Notes: generated from the letters alone by a model not told the origin. DNA of 15,576 nucleotides from Flavobacteriaceae bacterium (GCA_023700885.1 JAMPYA010000037.1:1-15576), one strand, 5' to 3'; shown: positions 1-7,574, counted from the stretch's first letter. Numbers and translations are program-made.

Positions 1-65
1 AGTTAATACAGCACGATTATGCTAATAAACCTATTGTTGGAGCTTCATTTAAAATCGATTTATAG
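1..65 (+). CDS. 3' end of an unidentified upstream gene (partial)
   Basis: An open frame enters the window at position 3 and ends at the TAG at 63-65, giving about 20 C-terminal residues that finish in VGASFKIDL. The alternating polar/hydrophobic ending would suit the last strand of a beta-rich or outer-membrane protein, but the piece is too short to name. In flavobacteria the genes before dapB are commonly parA, parB and a DUF5683 gene, so a DUF5683 C-terminus is a possibility from context only. The other two forward frames stop within the first 25 bases, which supports this frame. Confidence 0.45.
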   Translation, partial: LIQHDYANKPIVGASFKIDL

Positions 66-70
66 TTATA

Positions 71-127
71 AAATAGCCATGTTTGCAAAAAACAAATATT
101 GATAAATAAAACTGAATCAAACTGGCG
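71..127 (+). repeat. 57-bp perfect direct repeat, copy 1
   Basis: These 57 bases recur without a mismatch at 166-222, 95 bases downstream. The flanks differ on both sides (tata before and tatacc after here; atg before and aaacgt after the second copy), so the repeat boundaries are sharp. It begins with AAATAGCCATG and ends with AAACTGGCG. It lies between the end of the upstream gene and dapB. No terminal inverted repeats or transposase sequence accompany it. Confidence 0.95.
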
Positions 128-131
128 TATA

Positions 132-168
132 CCATTTGACAAAAAATAAAAAATATATACAAATGAAA
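132..168 (+). repeat. Degenerate copy of the dapB leader and start codon
   Basis: This stretch resembles the sequence directly before dapB (274-313). Both begin CCATTTGACAAA, continue with an A-rich run and TATATAC, and end in an ATGAAA. Here the ATG (163-165) is followed by AAA and then TAG, so it cannot encode a protein. It looks like a fossil dapB start left by a tandem duplication. The two copies differ by small insertions and deletions in the A-rich run. Confidence 0.7.
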
Positions 169-222
169 TAGCCATGTTTGCAAAAAACAAATATTGATAA
201 ATAAAACTGAATCAAACTGGCG
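166..222 (+). repeat. 57-bp perfect direct repeat, copy 2
   Basis: Identical to 71-127. It starts exactly at the AAA codon following the fossil ATG at 163. It runs on into a 51-base stretch (223-273) that has no counterpart after copy 1, and then into the real dapB leader. The layout is repeat A, leader B1, repeat A, unique segment, leader B2, dapB. Confidence 0.95.
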
Positions 223-260
223 AAACGTTAGTACGTGAATACCAAAAAGAAAATAAATAA
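204..260 (+). other. Short coding-like tail, possible gene remnant
   Basis: The frame from 204 to the TAA at 258-260 reads KLNQTGETLVREYQKENK, which looks like ordinary protein rather than AT-rich noise. The same frame continues upstream through TAA (198-200) and TGA (195-197) to an ATG at 174. The whole could therefore be a decayed short gene, or the C-terminus of a lost gene. I do not recognise it. Composition could also produce this by chance over so short a length. Confidence 0.2.
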
Positions 261-307
261 GGAATGAACAATTCCATTTGACAAATAAAAAAAATAAATA
301 TATACCA

Positions 308-1006
308 ATGAAAATTGCATTATTAGGTTATGGAAAAATGGGTAAAGTAATTGAAAAAATTGCTTTAGAACGCGGTCATGAAATTGTTTTAAAAATTGAT
401 AACTCTCAAACCAATTTTGATATCACTACAGCAGATATTGCCATAGAATTTAGTGTTCCAGAAGCTGCAGTTAACAATATCAAACTTTGTGTCAACAATC
501 AAATACCTATTGTTTCAGGCACAACCGGTTGGCTAGAACATTTTGAAGAAATGAAGCAATTGTGCCGTCAAAAAAATGGTTCATTTATTTATGCTTCTAA
601 CTTTAGTTTGGGTGTCAATTTATTTTTTGAACTGAATGTACAATTAGCCAAAATGATGGATAAATTTAAACAATATGACGTTTGTTTAGAAGAAATTCAC
701 CATACCCAAAAATTGGATGCTCCAAGCGGGACCGCCATCACTTTAGCAAACCAAATTATACAAAATTCTGATAAAAATTCATGGTCTTTAAATCCGAAGA
801 ATAAAGAAGAATTAAGAATTACATCAAAACGTATTGGAAATTATCCGGGTACACATTCAGTATTTTACACCTCTGAAATTGATGAAATTGAAATCAAACA
901 TACTGCTTTAAACAGAGAAGGTTTTGCATTTGGAGCTGTAATTGCAGCTGAATGGCTTTTAGGTAAAAAAGGTGTTTTTACTATGAAAGATGTTTTAGGA
1001 ATTTAA
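308..1006 (+). CDS. dapB: 4-hydroxy-tetrahydrodipicolinate reductase
   Basis: DapB reduces 4-hydroxy-tetrahydrodipicolinate with NAD(P)H to tetrahydrodipicolinate in the cytoplasm, on the route to diaminopimelate and lysine. The 232-residue protein opens with the nucleotide-binding loop GYGKMG (7-12). It has SGTTGW (70-75), NFSLGVN (98-104) and the catalytic/substrate block HHTQKLDAPSGTA (131-143) with its His pair, K135 and the substrate-binding DAPSGTA. I start at ATG 308, because family members begin with MKIALLGYG-like sequence. The TTG at 278 would add ten Lys/Asn-rich residues read from the A-rich leader. The protein is shorter than the roughly 270-residue enterobacterial enzyme, which is usual in Bacteroidota. 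lepB follows after 28 bases, probably on the same transcript. The leader before it is partly duplicated (see repeats). Confidence 0.95.
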   Translation: MKIALLGYGKMGKVIEKIALERGHEIVLKIDNSQTNFDITTADIAIEFSVPEAAVNNIKLCVNNQIPIVSGTTGWLEHFEEMKQLCRQKNGSFIYASNFSLGVNLFFELNVQLAKMMDKFKQYDVCLEEIHHTQKLDAPSGTAITLANQIIQNSDKNSWSLNPKNKEELRITSKRIGNYPGTHSVFYTSEIDEIEIKHTALNREGFAFGAVIAAEWLLGKKGVFTMKDVLGI

Positions 1007-1034
1007 TCGAATTATAAACTTAAAAAATTAGGAT

Positions 1035-2582
1035 ATGACACTCTCTCAATGGTTATTATTCATTTTAATTATTCAGATAATTCATTTTATCGGAACATGG
1101 AAATTGTATAAACGTGCTGGCAGAAAAGCCTGGGAAGCGGCTATCCCTGTTTATAATGCAATTGTTTTAATGCAAATTATTAACAGACCAAAATGGTGGG
1201 TTATTTTATTATTTATTCCTATTATCAATTTATTAATGTTTCCGGTAATTTGGGTTGAAACTATCAGAAGTTTTGGATTTCATCATAGAAAAGATACGCT
1301 ACTAGTTATTTTTACCTTTGGTCTTTACATTTACTATATAAACTATGCTACTTCTGATAAATATATAGAAAACAGAAGCTTACAACCGCGTACAGAAGCT
1401 GGAGATTGGATTAGTTCCATCGTTTTTGCCATTGTTGCTGCAACAATTATTCATACGTATTTTATGCAGCCTTACACCATACCAACTTCATCATTGGAAA
1501 AATCATTATTAATTGGCGATTTTCTATTTGTGAGTAAGTTTCATTACGGCGCTAGAGCACCAATGACAACTGTTGCTACACCAATGGTTCATGACACTAT
1601 TCCATTTTTAAACATCCCTTCATATCTTAAAAAACCATCTTTACCTTATTTAAGAGTACCTGGTTTTGAAAAAATAAAACGCAATGAAATTGTAGTATTT
1701 AATTGGCCAACAGATACCGTAAGATATTTTAGAGACCGATCTGGAATTCACATCAATAAACCCATAGATAAAAAATCAAATTATGTTAAAAGATGTGTAG
1801 GTATTGCAGGAGATTCCTTAGAAATTAAAGACGGTCATGTTTATATTAACAATGAATTGAGTAAAATGCCAGATCGTACTAAAATTCAGTTTTTCTATAT
1901 CGTTGATACCAATGGACAACAACTTAGTGAACGCTCTATAAGAGAACGATACCACGCCCGTGAATATGGCACACAAGATGGAAAATATATTATCAATCTT
2001 GCCGATGAAGATGCTCAAAAAATACAATCTAACTTATCGGTTAGAAGTGTAACACGCTTCAACGAACCGAAAGGCACTTATGATAGTTCTGTTTTTCCAC
2101 ATAATGAACAATATCCTTGGAGCAGAGATAATTTTGGTCCCATTTATATACCAGAAGCTGGAAAAACAGTAGCATTAAACCTTAAAACACTTCCTTTTTA
2201 CAAAAGAATTATTGAAGTTTATGAAAATAATGAATTGAAAGTTGATGGTGATAAAATTTTGATAAACGGACAAGAGGCTACAACTTATACTTTTAAACAA
2301 GATTATTATTGGATGATGGGTGATAATCGCCACAATTCTGAAGATGCTCGTTATTGGGGTTATGTTCCTTTTGATCATGTTGTCGGAAAACCGGTATTTA
2401 TATGGTTTAGCTGGGATAGCGAAGCAAAAGGAATTCAAAATAAAATTAGATGGGAACGTTTATTTACAACCGTTCACGGTACAGGAAAACCAGTTTCCTA
2501 TTTTAAATTTTTTATTGTTGCTATGATTCTTTGGTATGGTTATTCTGTTTATAGCGATCGCAAAAAGAAGACAAAAAAGTAA
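1035..2582 (+). CDS. lepB: Signal peptidase I (S26 family), large flavobacterial form
   Basis: This inner-membrane enzyme removes signal peptides from exported proteins. The 515-residue protein has an N-terminal membrane region with hydrophobic segments at about 5-20, 54-73 and 89-103, then a further helix at about 126-143 leading into the catalytic domain. The S26 boxes are clear. PTSSLEKSLLIGD (150-162) carries the nucleophile S153, YVKRCVGIAGD (250-260) carries the general base K252, and GDNRHNSEDARYWG (429-442) is box E. A further hydrophobic stretch (about 491-506) anchors the C-terminus. About 170 residues separate the Lys and GDNR boxes, so the protein is far longer than the roughly 324-residue E. 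coli LepB; similar large forms occur in flavobacteria. wbqC starts 3 bases after the stop, implying coupled expression. Confidence 0.95.
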   Translation: MTLSQWLLFILIIQIIHFIGTWKLYKRAGRKAWEAAIPVYNAIVLMQIINRPKWWVILLFIPIINLLMFPVIWVETIRSFGFHHRKDTLLVIFTFGLYIYYINYATSDKYIENRSLQPRTEAGDWISSIVFAIVAATIIHTYFMQPYTIPTSSLEKSLLIGDFLFVSKFHYGARAPMTTVATPMVHDTIPFLNIPSYLKKPSLPYLRVPGFEKIKRNEIVVFNWPTDTVRYFRDRSGIHINKPIDKKSNYVKRCVGIAGDSLEIKDGHVYINNELSKMPDRTKIQFFYIVDTNGQQLSERSIRERYHAREYGTQDGKYIINLADEDAQKIQSNLSVRSVTRFNEPKGTYDSSVFPHNEQYPWSRDNFGPIYIPEAGKTVALNLKTLPFYKRIIEVYENNELKVDGDKILINGQEATTYTFKQDYYWMMGDNRHNSEDARYWGYVPFDHVVGKPVFIWFSWDSEAKGIQNKIRWERLFTTVHGTGKPVSYFKFFIVAMILWYGYSVYSDRKKKTKK

Positions 2583-2585
2583 GAA

Positions 2586-3206
2586 ATGATTTTATTACAT
2601 CCCACCTATTTTGGGCCAATTTCTCATTATATGTTGATGTATCAACATCGTGAAATCTGTTTTGAAATAGCGGACAATTTTCAAAAGCAAACGTATAGAA
2701 ATCGCTCTTATATATATAGTTCTAATGGTAAACTTCAATTAAATATTCCGATTAAACACAATAAATCTGCCGGTCGTCAAAAAACAAAAGATGTATTAAT
2801 AGATAATGATTTTCATTGGCAAAAAAACCATTTTAAGGCATATCAAAATTCCTATCGTTCCTCTCCTTATTTTGAATATTACGAAGATGATTTAGCGCCA
2901 TTGTATCATAACACTTTTACTCATTTACTCGATTTTAATATCAAAACCCATGAGTTTATTTTTGATGCATTGCAGGAGCAATTAACAATTAGCTATACTT
3001 CTGAATATGAAACTGAGCTGACAAAAGGTAAAGACTTCCGATTTTTAGCAGCAGCTAAGAAACAAAAAGAATTCAATTTAACACCTTATACACAAGTTTT
3101 TGATGATAAATTTGGATTTCTTACCAACCTCAGTATTTTAGATTTACTTTTTATGGAAGGTCCAAATGCGCTCAATTATCTAGAAAATCACCCTTTAAAT
3201 ATTTAA
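2586..3206 (+). CDS. WbqC family protein
   Basis: The 206-residue protein matches the WbqC-like family, which has an N-terminal HPTYFGPISHYMLM motif (5-18) and a segment including YRNRSYIYSSNGKLQLNIPI. The name comes from an O-antigen gene cluster, but the biochemical role of flavobacterial members is not established. I see no signal peptide or membrane segment, so it should be cytoplasmic. It starts 3 bases after the lepB stop, and dapB-lepB-wbqC is a conserved flavobacterial order, so it is most likely the last gene of that operon. No clear terminator follows; the next 106 bases are AT-rich and contain the ric promoter. Confidence 0.85.
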   Translation: MILLHPTYFGPISHYMLMYQHREICFEIADNFQKQTYRNRSYIYSSNGKLQLNIPIKHNKSAGRQKTKDVLIDNDFHWQKNHFKAYQNSYRSSPYFEYYEDDLAPLYHNTFTHLLDFNIKTHEFIFDALQEQLTISYTSEYETELTKGKDFRFLAAAKKQKEFNLTPYTQVFDDKFGFLTNLSILDLLFMEGPNALNYLENHPLNI

Positions 3207-3286
3207 GATTTATTAATTAATTGAATCTAAATTATAAAAACATAAATTTTTAATTAAAATAAAAGACTAATTTATCTTTTTTTAAG

Positions 3287-3294
3287 TATCTTTG
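3287..3294 (+). promoter_or_regulatory. Bacteroidota-type promoter -7 element for ric
   Basis: TATCTTTG followed by TA fits the TAnnTTTG -7 consensus of the Bacteroidota housekeeping sigma factor. It lies 18 bases before the ric ATG, so the leader would be very short. A matching -33 TTTG element is not obvious about 19-21 bases upstream, where the sequence is AAAAGACTAA. No palindromic FNR/CRP-type or NsrR-like operator is visible in 3207-3312. Confidence 0.6.
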
Positions 3295-3312
3295 TACTCT
3301 AAAATAAAAATT

Positions 3313-3987
3313 ATGAGCGAACTTAAAAATAAAACAATTGCAGAGATCGTTAGTGAAGATATTAGCACTGCATCCGTATTTAAAAAATACCATATTGATT
3401 TTTGCTGTGGTGGTGGAAAAACAGTAGAAAATGCCTGTATCAAAGCCAATGTAAATGTTGATGATGTTATCAATGATTTAATTAATAATATTCCTAAAAA
3501 CAACACGCCATCTTTAAACTTTAAAGATTGGTCTGCTGAATTTTTAACTGATTATATTGTGAATGTTCATCACACCTATGTAAAAGAAAACATGGAGATT
3601 ATTCATGAATTTGCCACCAAAGTAGCTACTGTTCATGGACATCATGCAACTGAAACAATTGAAATTGCTGAATTATTTTCAAAATTAAGAGATGAATTAT
3701 ATGCTCATTTAGATAAAGAAGAAACTATTTTATTTCCGGCAATTAGAATGAAAGCAATAGATCAAAACTATCAATATGATAAAGAGGTCATCAGTATTTT
3801 AGAAGATGAACATGAACATGCGGGAGATATTGTTAAAAAAATAACCTTTTTAAGCAATAACTTTACAACTCCAGAATGGGCGTGTAACACCTTTAAAGCG
3901 CTTTATTTTAAACTTGATGAGTTTATTAATGATTTGTATCAACACATTCATTTAGAAAACAATATTTTATTTTCTAAAGTAAAATAA
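3313..3987 (+). CDS. ric: Iron-sulfur cluster repair di-iron protein (Ric/ScdA/YtfE)
   Basis: Ric proteins repair Fe-S clusters damaged by nitric oxide or oxidants, using a non-haem di-iron centre in the cytoplasm. The 224-residue protein has the N-terminal ScdA_N (DUF542) domain (about 5-60) with its CCGGG motif (31-35), then a hemerythrin-like domain. Likely iron ligands by alignment with the E. coli YtfE pattern are H86 or H87, one of H108/H110/H111, H132 and E136 (HLDKE), H167 (EDEH), and H211 and E215 (HIHLE). I start at ATG 3313. A TTG at 3292 is in frame but overlaps the -7 promoter element, so it would not be in the message. The gene has its own promoter and a strong terminator, so it is probably a single-gene unit. 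Confidence 0.93.
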   Translation: MSELKNKTIAEIVSEDISTASVFKKYHIDFCCGGGKTVENACIKANVNVDDVINDLINNIPKNNTPSLNFKDWSAEFLTDYIVNVHHTYVKENMEIIHEFATKVATVHGHHATETIEIAELFSKLRDELYAHLDKEETILFPAIRMKAIDQNYQYDKEVISILEDEHEHAGDIVKKITFLSNNFTTPEWACNTFKALYFKLDEFINDLYQHIHLENNILFSKVK

Positions 3988-4015
3988 TTTCCAATTTTTT
4001 CCCCCTTAAAAAAAT

Positions 4016-4043
4016 AATCCCTTAGTTTATTAGCTAAGGGATT
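4016..4043. terminator. Bidirectional intrinsic terminator between ric and ettA
   Basis: AATCCCTTAG (4016-4025) pairs perfectly with CTAAGGGATT (4034-4043) around an 8-base loop. On the + strand the stem is followed by GTTTATTTTTT, and on the - strand by ATTTTTTTAAG. It can therefore end both the ric transcript and the convergent ettA transcript, whose stop codon is at 4053-4055. Confidence 0.85.
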
Positions 4044-4052
4044 GTTTATTTT

Positions 4053-5741
4053 TTATCGTATCAGCTTTTTGTATTTAATTCTTTTAGGCACCAAATCGCC
4101 ACCCAAACGTTTCTTTTTATTTTCTTCATAATCTGTAAAAGAACCTTCAAAGAAATAAACTTGAGAATCTCCTTCAAAAGCCAATATATGAGTACAAATA
4201 CGGTCTAAAAACCAACGATCATGGGAAATAACCACTGCACAACCGGCAAAATTTTCTAAACCTTCTTCAAGAGCTCTAAGTGTATTGATATCTAAATCAT
4301 TGGTTGGTTCATCAAGCAATAAGACATTTCCTTCTTCTTTTAAGGTCATTGCTAAATGTAAACGGTTCCGTTCACCACCAGAAAGTGTGTTTACTTTTTT
4401 ATTTTGATCACCTCCACTAAAATTAAATCTACTTAAATAAGCTCTTGAATTGACCATTTTTCCACCCATCATCATCAATTCTTGTTCATCACAGAAATTT
4501 TGCCAAATTGATTTTTCTGGATCTATTTTAGAGTGTGCTTGATCTACGTATGCAATTTTTACGGTTTCACCAACAGCAAATGTACCTTTATCTGGTGTTT
4601 CTTCGCACATTATCATTTTAAAAATTGTTGTTTTACCGGCTCCATTAGGACCAATCACTCCAACAATTCCGTTTTGTGGTAATTTAAAATTCAAATCTTC
4701 ATATAACAATTTATCACCATATGCTTTAGAAACGCCATTGGCATCAATTACATTGGTTCCTAATCGAGGTCCGTTAGGAATATACAATTCTAAATTATCT
4801 TCCAATTGTTTTTGGTCTTGACTCAACAATTTATCGTAGTTACTCAAACGTGCTTTTTGTTTTGCCTGACGACCTTTAGGCGCCATTCTTACCCATTCCA
4901 ACTCACGTTCTAAGGTTTTTCTTCTTTTAGATGCTGTTTTTTCTTCTTGTTCTAATCGTTTCGATTTCTGGTCTAACCAAGATGAGTAATTCCCTTTCCA
5001 AGGAATCCCTTCTCCTCTATCGAGTTCTAAAATCCAACCAGCTACATTGTCTAAGAAATAACGGTCATGCGTTACGGCAATTACAGTTCCGGCATATTGA
5101 GCCAAGTGATGTTCTAACCAATGAACTGACTCTGCATCTAAGTGGTTAGTGGGCTCATCTAACAATAAAACATCGGGTTGTTGAAGTAATAATCTGCATA
5201 AAGCTACACGTCTTCTTTCTCCACCAGACAATACTTTAATTGGAGTATCACCTTCCGGAGTTCGTAAAGCGTCCATAGCAATTTCTAATTTGGTATCGAT
5301 TTCCCATGCGTTAGAAGCATCAATTTTATCTTGCAATTCAGCTTGACGTGCCATCAATTTATCCATTTTATCAGCATCAGAATACACTTCTTCCAAACCA
5401 AACATATCGTTTATTTTATTGTATTCATCTAAAATTGCCATGGTTTCAGCAACTCCTTCACGAACAATATCAATTACCGTTTTTGTTTCATCTAATTCTG
5501 GTTCTTGAGATAAATAACCAACAGTATATCCCGGTGCAAAAACTACATTGCCTTGGTAATTTTTTTCGATTCCGGCAATTATCTTTAGTAAGGTTGACTT
5601 ACCAGAACCATTTAAACCTAAAATTCCGATTTTAGCTCCGTAAAAAAAACTTAGATAAATATCTTTTAAAACTTGCTTATTTGTTGGGTAGGTTTTACTC
5701 ACTCCCGACATGGAGAATATTACTTTTTTATCGTCTGACAT
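4053..5741 (-). CDS. ettA: Energy-dependent translational throttle protein EttA (ABC-F)
   Basis: EttA is a soluble ABC-F ATPase that binds the ribosomal E site and gates early elongation according to energy state. The 562 residues carry two ATPase domains. Domain 1 has Walker A GLNGSGKST (42-50), signature LSGGE (171-175), Walker B LLLDEP (192-197) and the switch His in THD (224-226). Domain 2 has GPNGAGKTT (364-372), LSGGE (453-457), LLLDEP (474-479) and SHD (506-508). The arm region (about 90-145) and a charged linker (about 255-320) lie between domain parts. Residues GEGIPWKGNYSSWLDQK (243-259) are characteristic of the EttA branch rather than resistance-type ABC-F proteins. Length matches E. 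coli EttA (555). It follows pirin by 46 bases with a possible promoter of its own. Confidence 0.96.
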   Translation of the reverse strand: MSDDKKVIFSMSGVSKTYPTNKQVLKDIYLSFFYGAKIGILGLNGSGKSTLLKIIAGIEKNYQGNVVFAPGYTVGYLSQEPELDETKTVIDIVREGVAETMAILDEYNKINDMFGLEEVYSDADKMDKLMARQAELQDKIDASNAWEIDTKLEIAMDALRTPEGDTPIKVLSGGERRRVALCRLLLQQPDVLLLDEPTNHLDAESVHWLEHHLAQYAGTVIAVTHDRYFLDNVAGWILELDRGEGIPWKGNYSSWLDQKSKRLEQEEKTASKRRKTLERELEWVRMAPKGRQAKQKARLSNYDKLLSQDQKQLEDNLELYIPNGPRLGTNVIDANGVSKAYGDKLLYEDLNFKLPQNGIVGVIGPNGAGKTTIFKMIMCEETPDKGTFAVGETVKIAYVDQAHSKIDPEKSIWQNFCDEQELMMMGGKMVNSRAYLSRFNFSGGDQNKKVNTLSGGERNRLHLAMTLKEEGNVLLLDEPTNDLDINTLRALEEGLENFAGCAVVISHDRWFLDRICTHILAFEGDSQVYFFEGSFTDYEENKKKRLGGDLVPKRIKYKKLIR

Positions 5742-5760
5742 ATTATTTTAAATTTGGGTG

Positions 5761-5768
5761 CAAATATC
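5761..5768 (-). promoter_or_regulatory. Possible -7 element for ettA
   Basis: Read on the - strand the sequence is GATATTTG followed by C, one mismatch from TAnnTTTG, 19 bases before the ettA ATG. The spacing to the start resembles that of the ric promoter. No clear -33 element is present, so this is tentative. ettA could instead be read from the pirin transcript. Confidence 0.3.
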
Positions 5769-5787
5769 GTAAAAATATTTGATGATT

Positions 5788-6513
5788 TTAGTACACTAAC
5801 ATGGGTACTTCAATCAACAAAATATCAGATTTTTCTATTATTTGAATGGTAATTTTATCTGTTTCTGATATTCCTATCGCATCTCTTCTCTTGAGTATTT
5901 CTTGATTAATTTGTATGATTCCATCAACCAACAATACAAATACGCCATTTTTATCATTCATCAAATCATAATTAAATACTTGATTTTCTGATAATTCAAT
6001 TCTTGAAATCTTAGCATTTTGATATATTTTTAAGGTTTCTTTATTTTCATCATCGAAGGAAGTAACAAGCGTTTGAAGTTTATTATTTCTATCTTCTTTT
6101 AAAAACTTTTTTTGATCATATCTTGGGGTAACTTCTTGTTGATTTGGAAAAATCCATATTTGAAACAGCATCAAATCTTCTTCTAAGTTCGCATTTTTTT
6201 CAGCATGTATTAATCCTGTACCGGCCGACATTACCTGCACTTCATCTACCGAAAGTTTAATCCATTTATTATGCATAGAATCTTTATGATGTAAAGCACC
6301 TTTTAACGGAATGGTAATAATTTCCATATTATCATGCGAATGTTCTCCAAATCCGCTTCCTCCTTTAATTATATCATCATTTAATACTCTTAAAGCACCA
6401 AATTGTATCTTTTCAGGATTAAAATAATTTGCAAAACTAAAATAATGGGCTGCATTTAGCCAACCATGATTCATGTAACCTCTATCAATTGATCTGTATA
6501 AAATAGTTTTCAT
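5788..6513 (-). CDS. Pirin family protein
   Basis: Pirins are two-domain cupins that bind an iron-type metal; some bacterial members have quercetin-2,3-dioxygenase activity and others act as redox-linked regulators. The 241-residue protein carries the N-terminal cupin signature GFGEHSHDNMEIITIPLKG (54-72), and HAEKN (103-107) later. H58, H60, H103 and E105 match the expected metal ligands. The C-terminal cupin (about 165-241) lacks ligands, as in E. coli YhhW-type proteins. The start MKTILYRS with the early RGYMNHGWLN block is typical of the short YhhW-like group. It lies 19 bases downstream of the small membrane-protein gene and 46 upstream of ettA. Substrate is not predictable from sequence. 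Confidence 0.9.
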   Translation of the reverse strand: MKTILYRSIDRGYMNHGWLNAAHYFSFANYFNPEKIQFGALRVLNDDIIKGGSGFGEHSHDNMEIITIPLKGALHHKDSMHNKWIKLSVDEVQVMSAGTGLIHAEKNANLEEDLMLFQIWIFPNQQEVTPRYDQKKFLKEDRNNKLQTLVTSFDDENKETLKIYQNAKISRIELSENQVFNYDLMNDKNGVFVLLVDGIIQINQEILKRRDAIGISETDKITIQIIEKSDILLIEVPMLVY

Positions 6514-6532
6514 TTAAATTTTAATTAAAGTT

Positions 6533-6871
6533 TTACATCATCGAAAATAAATTTAGAAAAAGTAGTATTGAGCTTAATATCAATACAATATAGTTTAAAA
6601 CGCTCCAAAACTTATATTTTAATTGCCAACTTTTTACACTTAAAATAAGTGCTAAAAAACAAAATAGAATACTTAATATAGTAGTATCCCAACGGTTGGT
6701 TAAAAAACTGGGAAAGTAACTATTAAAAATATCAACTCTTTCAGTGTGTGTTGTTCCTATATCAGAAATAAAGATCCATAATATGAATATAGATAAGGGA
6801 ACTAATAAACAGACAACTCCTAAAAATGAAAATATTTTAAGTTTTCTTTGATATTGTAATTTATGATCCAT
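6533..6871 (-). CDS. Small membrane protein of unknown function
   Basis: I do not recognise this 112-residue protein. It has three hydrophobic segments (about 13-35, 64-81 and 88-109), separated by a polar loop (about 36-60) and a short basic turn. The first 11 residues are charged (MDHKLQYQRKLK). A three-helix integral membrane protein is the most that can be said. It sits in line between the FMN reductase-like gene (47 bases upstream) and pirin (19 bases downstream), so co-transcription with pirin is likely. It has no cysteines or histidines placed to suggest a metal site. Confidence 0.7.
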   Translation of the reverse strand: MDHKLQYQRKLKIFSFLGVVCLLVPLSIFILWIFISDIGTTHTERVDIFNSYFPSFLTNRWDTTILSILFCFLALILSVKSWQLKYKFWSVLNYIVLILSSILLFLNLFSMM

Positions 6872-6918
6872 TTTTTTGCTCTTAGAATTATCAAATTATT
6901 TTCTTATCTAAATTTAAT

Positions 6919-7449
6919 TTATAAAGTATTATCGAATTGAATAACTAATTCAATTAAATCATCATTTAAAAATTCGTCTGTAATTTTATGATTATTAAAA
7001 TTATCATAAAATGATGGCAAAGAAAAAGTATTAATTATTTTTGCACCCATAAAAGGAAATCTAGCTTTAGCAATATTTAAAACACTTTGAGCTCCTCGAG
7101 ATCCAGGAGATGTACTGAGCAACAACATTGGCTTATCTTTCCAAACTTTAACATTAATTCTCGAAACCCAGTCTAGTAAATTTTTGAATGCAACTGTATA
7201 AGAACCATTATGTTCTGCAAGTGAAATAATAAATCCGTCCACTTCTTTTAACAGCTCATTAAAATTATATGCCTCTAGTGGTATTCCGTTACTTATCTCT
7301 AAATCAACTCCAAACAATGGTAATTCAAAATCATTTAAATCAACTATTTGAATTGTAGCATTTTTTAAATGAGAAGCAGCATAAATAGCCAATTTTTTAT
7401 TGATAGATGTTTTGCTATTACTTCCACCAAGAACCATTACTTTTTTCAT
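6919..7449 (-). CDS. NADPH-dependent FMN reductase family flavoprotein
   Basis: The 176-residue protein has the flavodoxin-like fold of the FMN_red family, which uses NAD(P)H to reduce FMN, quinones, azo dyes or similar acceptors in the cytoplasm. The phosphate-binding loop is GGSNSKTSIN (8-17), the flavin-contacting motif is AEHNGSYT (78-85) and a second loop is STSPGSRGA (112-120). I choose ATG 7449 (MKKVMVLGGS). A GTG two codons earlier (7455) is in frame but adds only Met-Asn. It is transcribed divergently from the acyl-CoA carboxylase gene across a 125-base gap. The true electron acceptor cannot be read from the sequence. Confidence 0.85.
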   Translation of the reverse strand: MKKVMVLGGSNSKTSINKKLAIYAASHLKNATIQIVDLNDFELPLFGVDLEISNGIPLEAYNFNELLKEVDGFIISLAEHNGSYTVAFKNLLDWVSRINVKVWKDKPMLLLSTSPGSRGAQSVLNIAKARFPFMGAKIINTFSLPSFYDNFNNHKITDEFLNDDLIELVIQFDNTL

Positions 7450-7540
7450 ATTCACTTTATCTTTTGATTTTACTAAAAATACAAAAATTTATGATGATTT
7501 CAATTGGATAAGTACAAATTATATTTTAGCTATTACACCA

Positions 7541-7548
7541 CAATTTTG
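7541..7548 (+). promoter_or_regulatory. Possible -7 element for the acyl-CoA carboxylase gene
   Basis: CAATTTTG followed by TAC differs from TAnnTTTG at one base and lies 26 bases before the ATG at 7575, in the divergent gap 7450-7574. No confident -33 element is seen. No equally good match is visible on the - strand for the FMN reductase gene. Confidence 0.3.
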
Positions 7549-7574
7549 TACTTTAGCAACGCAAAAATATCGAC

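Noticed and set aside
79..102. Seven-codon ORF (MFAKNKY), also in the second repeat at 174-197, as a lysine attenuator leader
   Set aside because: Only two Lys codons, no terminator/antiterminator pair nearby, and attenuation of this kind is not expected here.
261..275. GGAAT/ATTCC inverted repeat before dapB as terminator or operator
   Set aside because: The stem is only five base pairs, with no T-tract and no known matching operator.
278..304. TTGACA and TATATA before dapB, resembling a sigma-70 promoter
   Set aside because: The spacing is 15 bases, the elements abut the dapB start codon, and Bacteroidota promoters use TTTG/TAnnTTTG. The match comes from A/T-rich sequence.
278..307. TTG start for dapB giving ten extra residues
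   Set aside because: The extra residues are Lys/Asn-rich translation of the leader, and the conserved protein begins at ATG 308.
1818..2438. Minus-strand open frames within lepB
   Set aside because: They are antisense to a clearly coding signal peptidase and have no family features.
3207..3312. Search for an NO- or oxygen-responsive operator before ric
   Set aside because: AT-rich partial palindromes such as TTAATTAA are present, but nothing matches an FNR/CRP-type TTGAT-N4-ATCAA or similar site.
4931..5635. Plus-strand open frames within ettA
   Set aside because: They are antisense shadows of strongly conserved ABC-F coding sequence.
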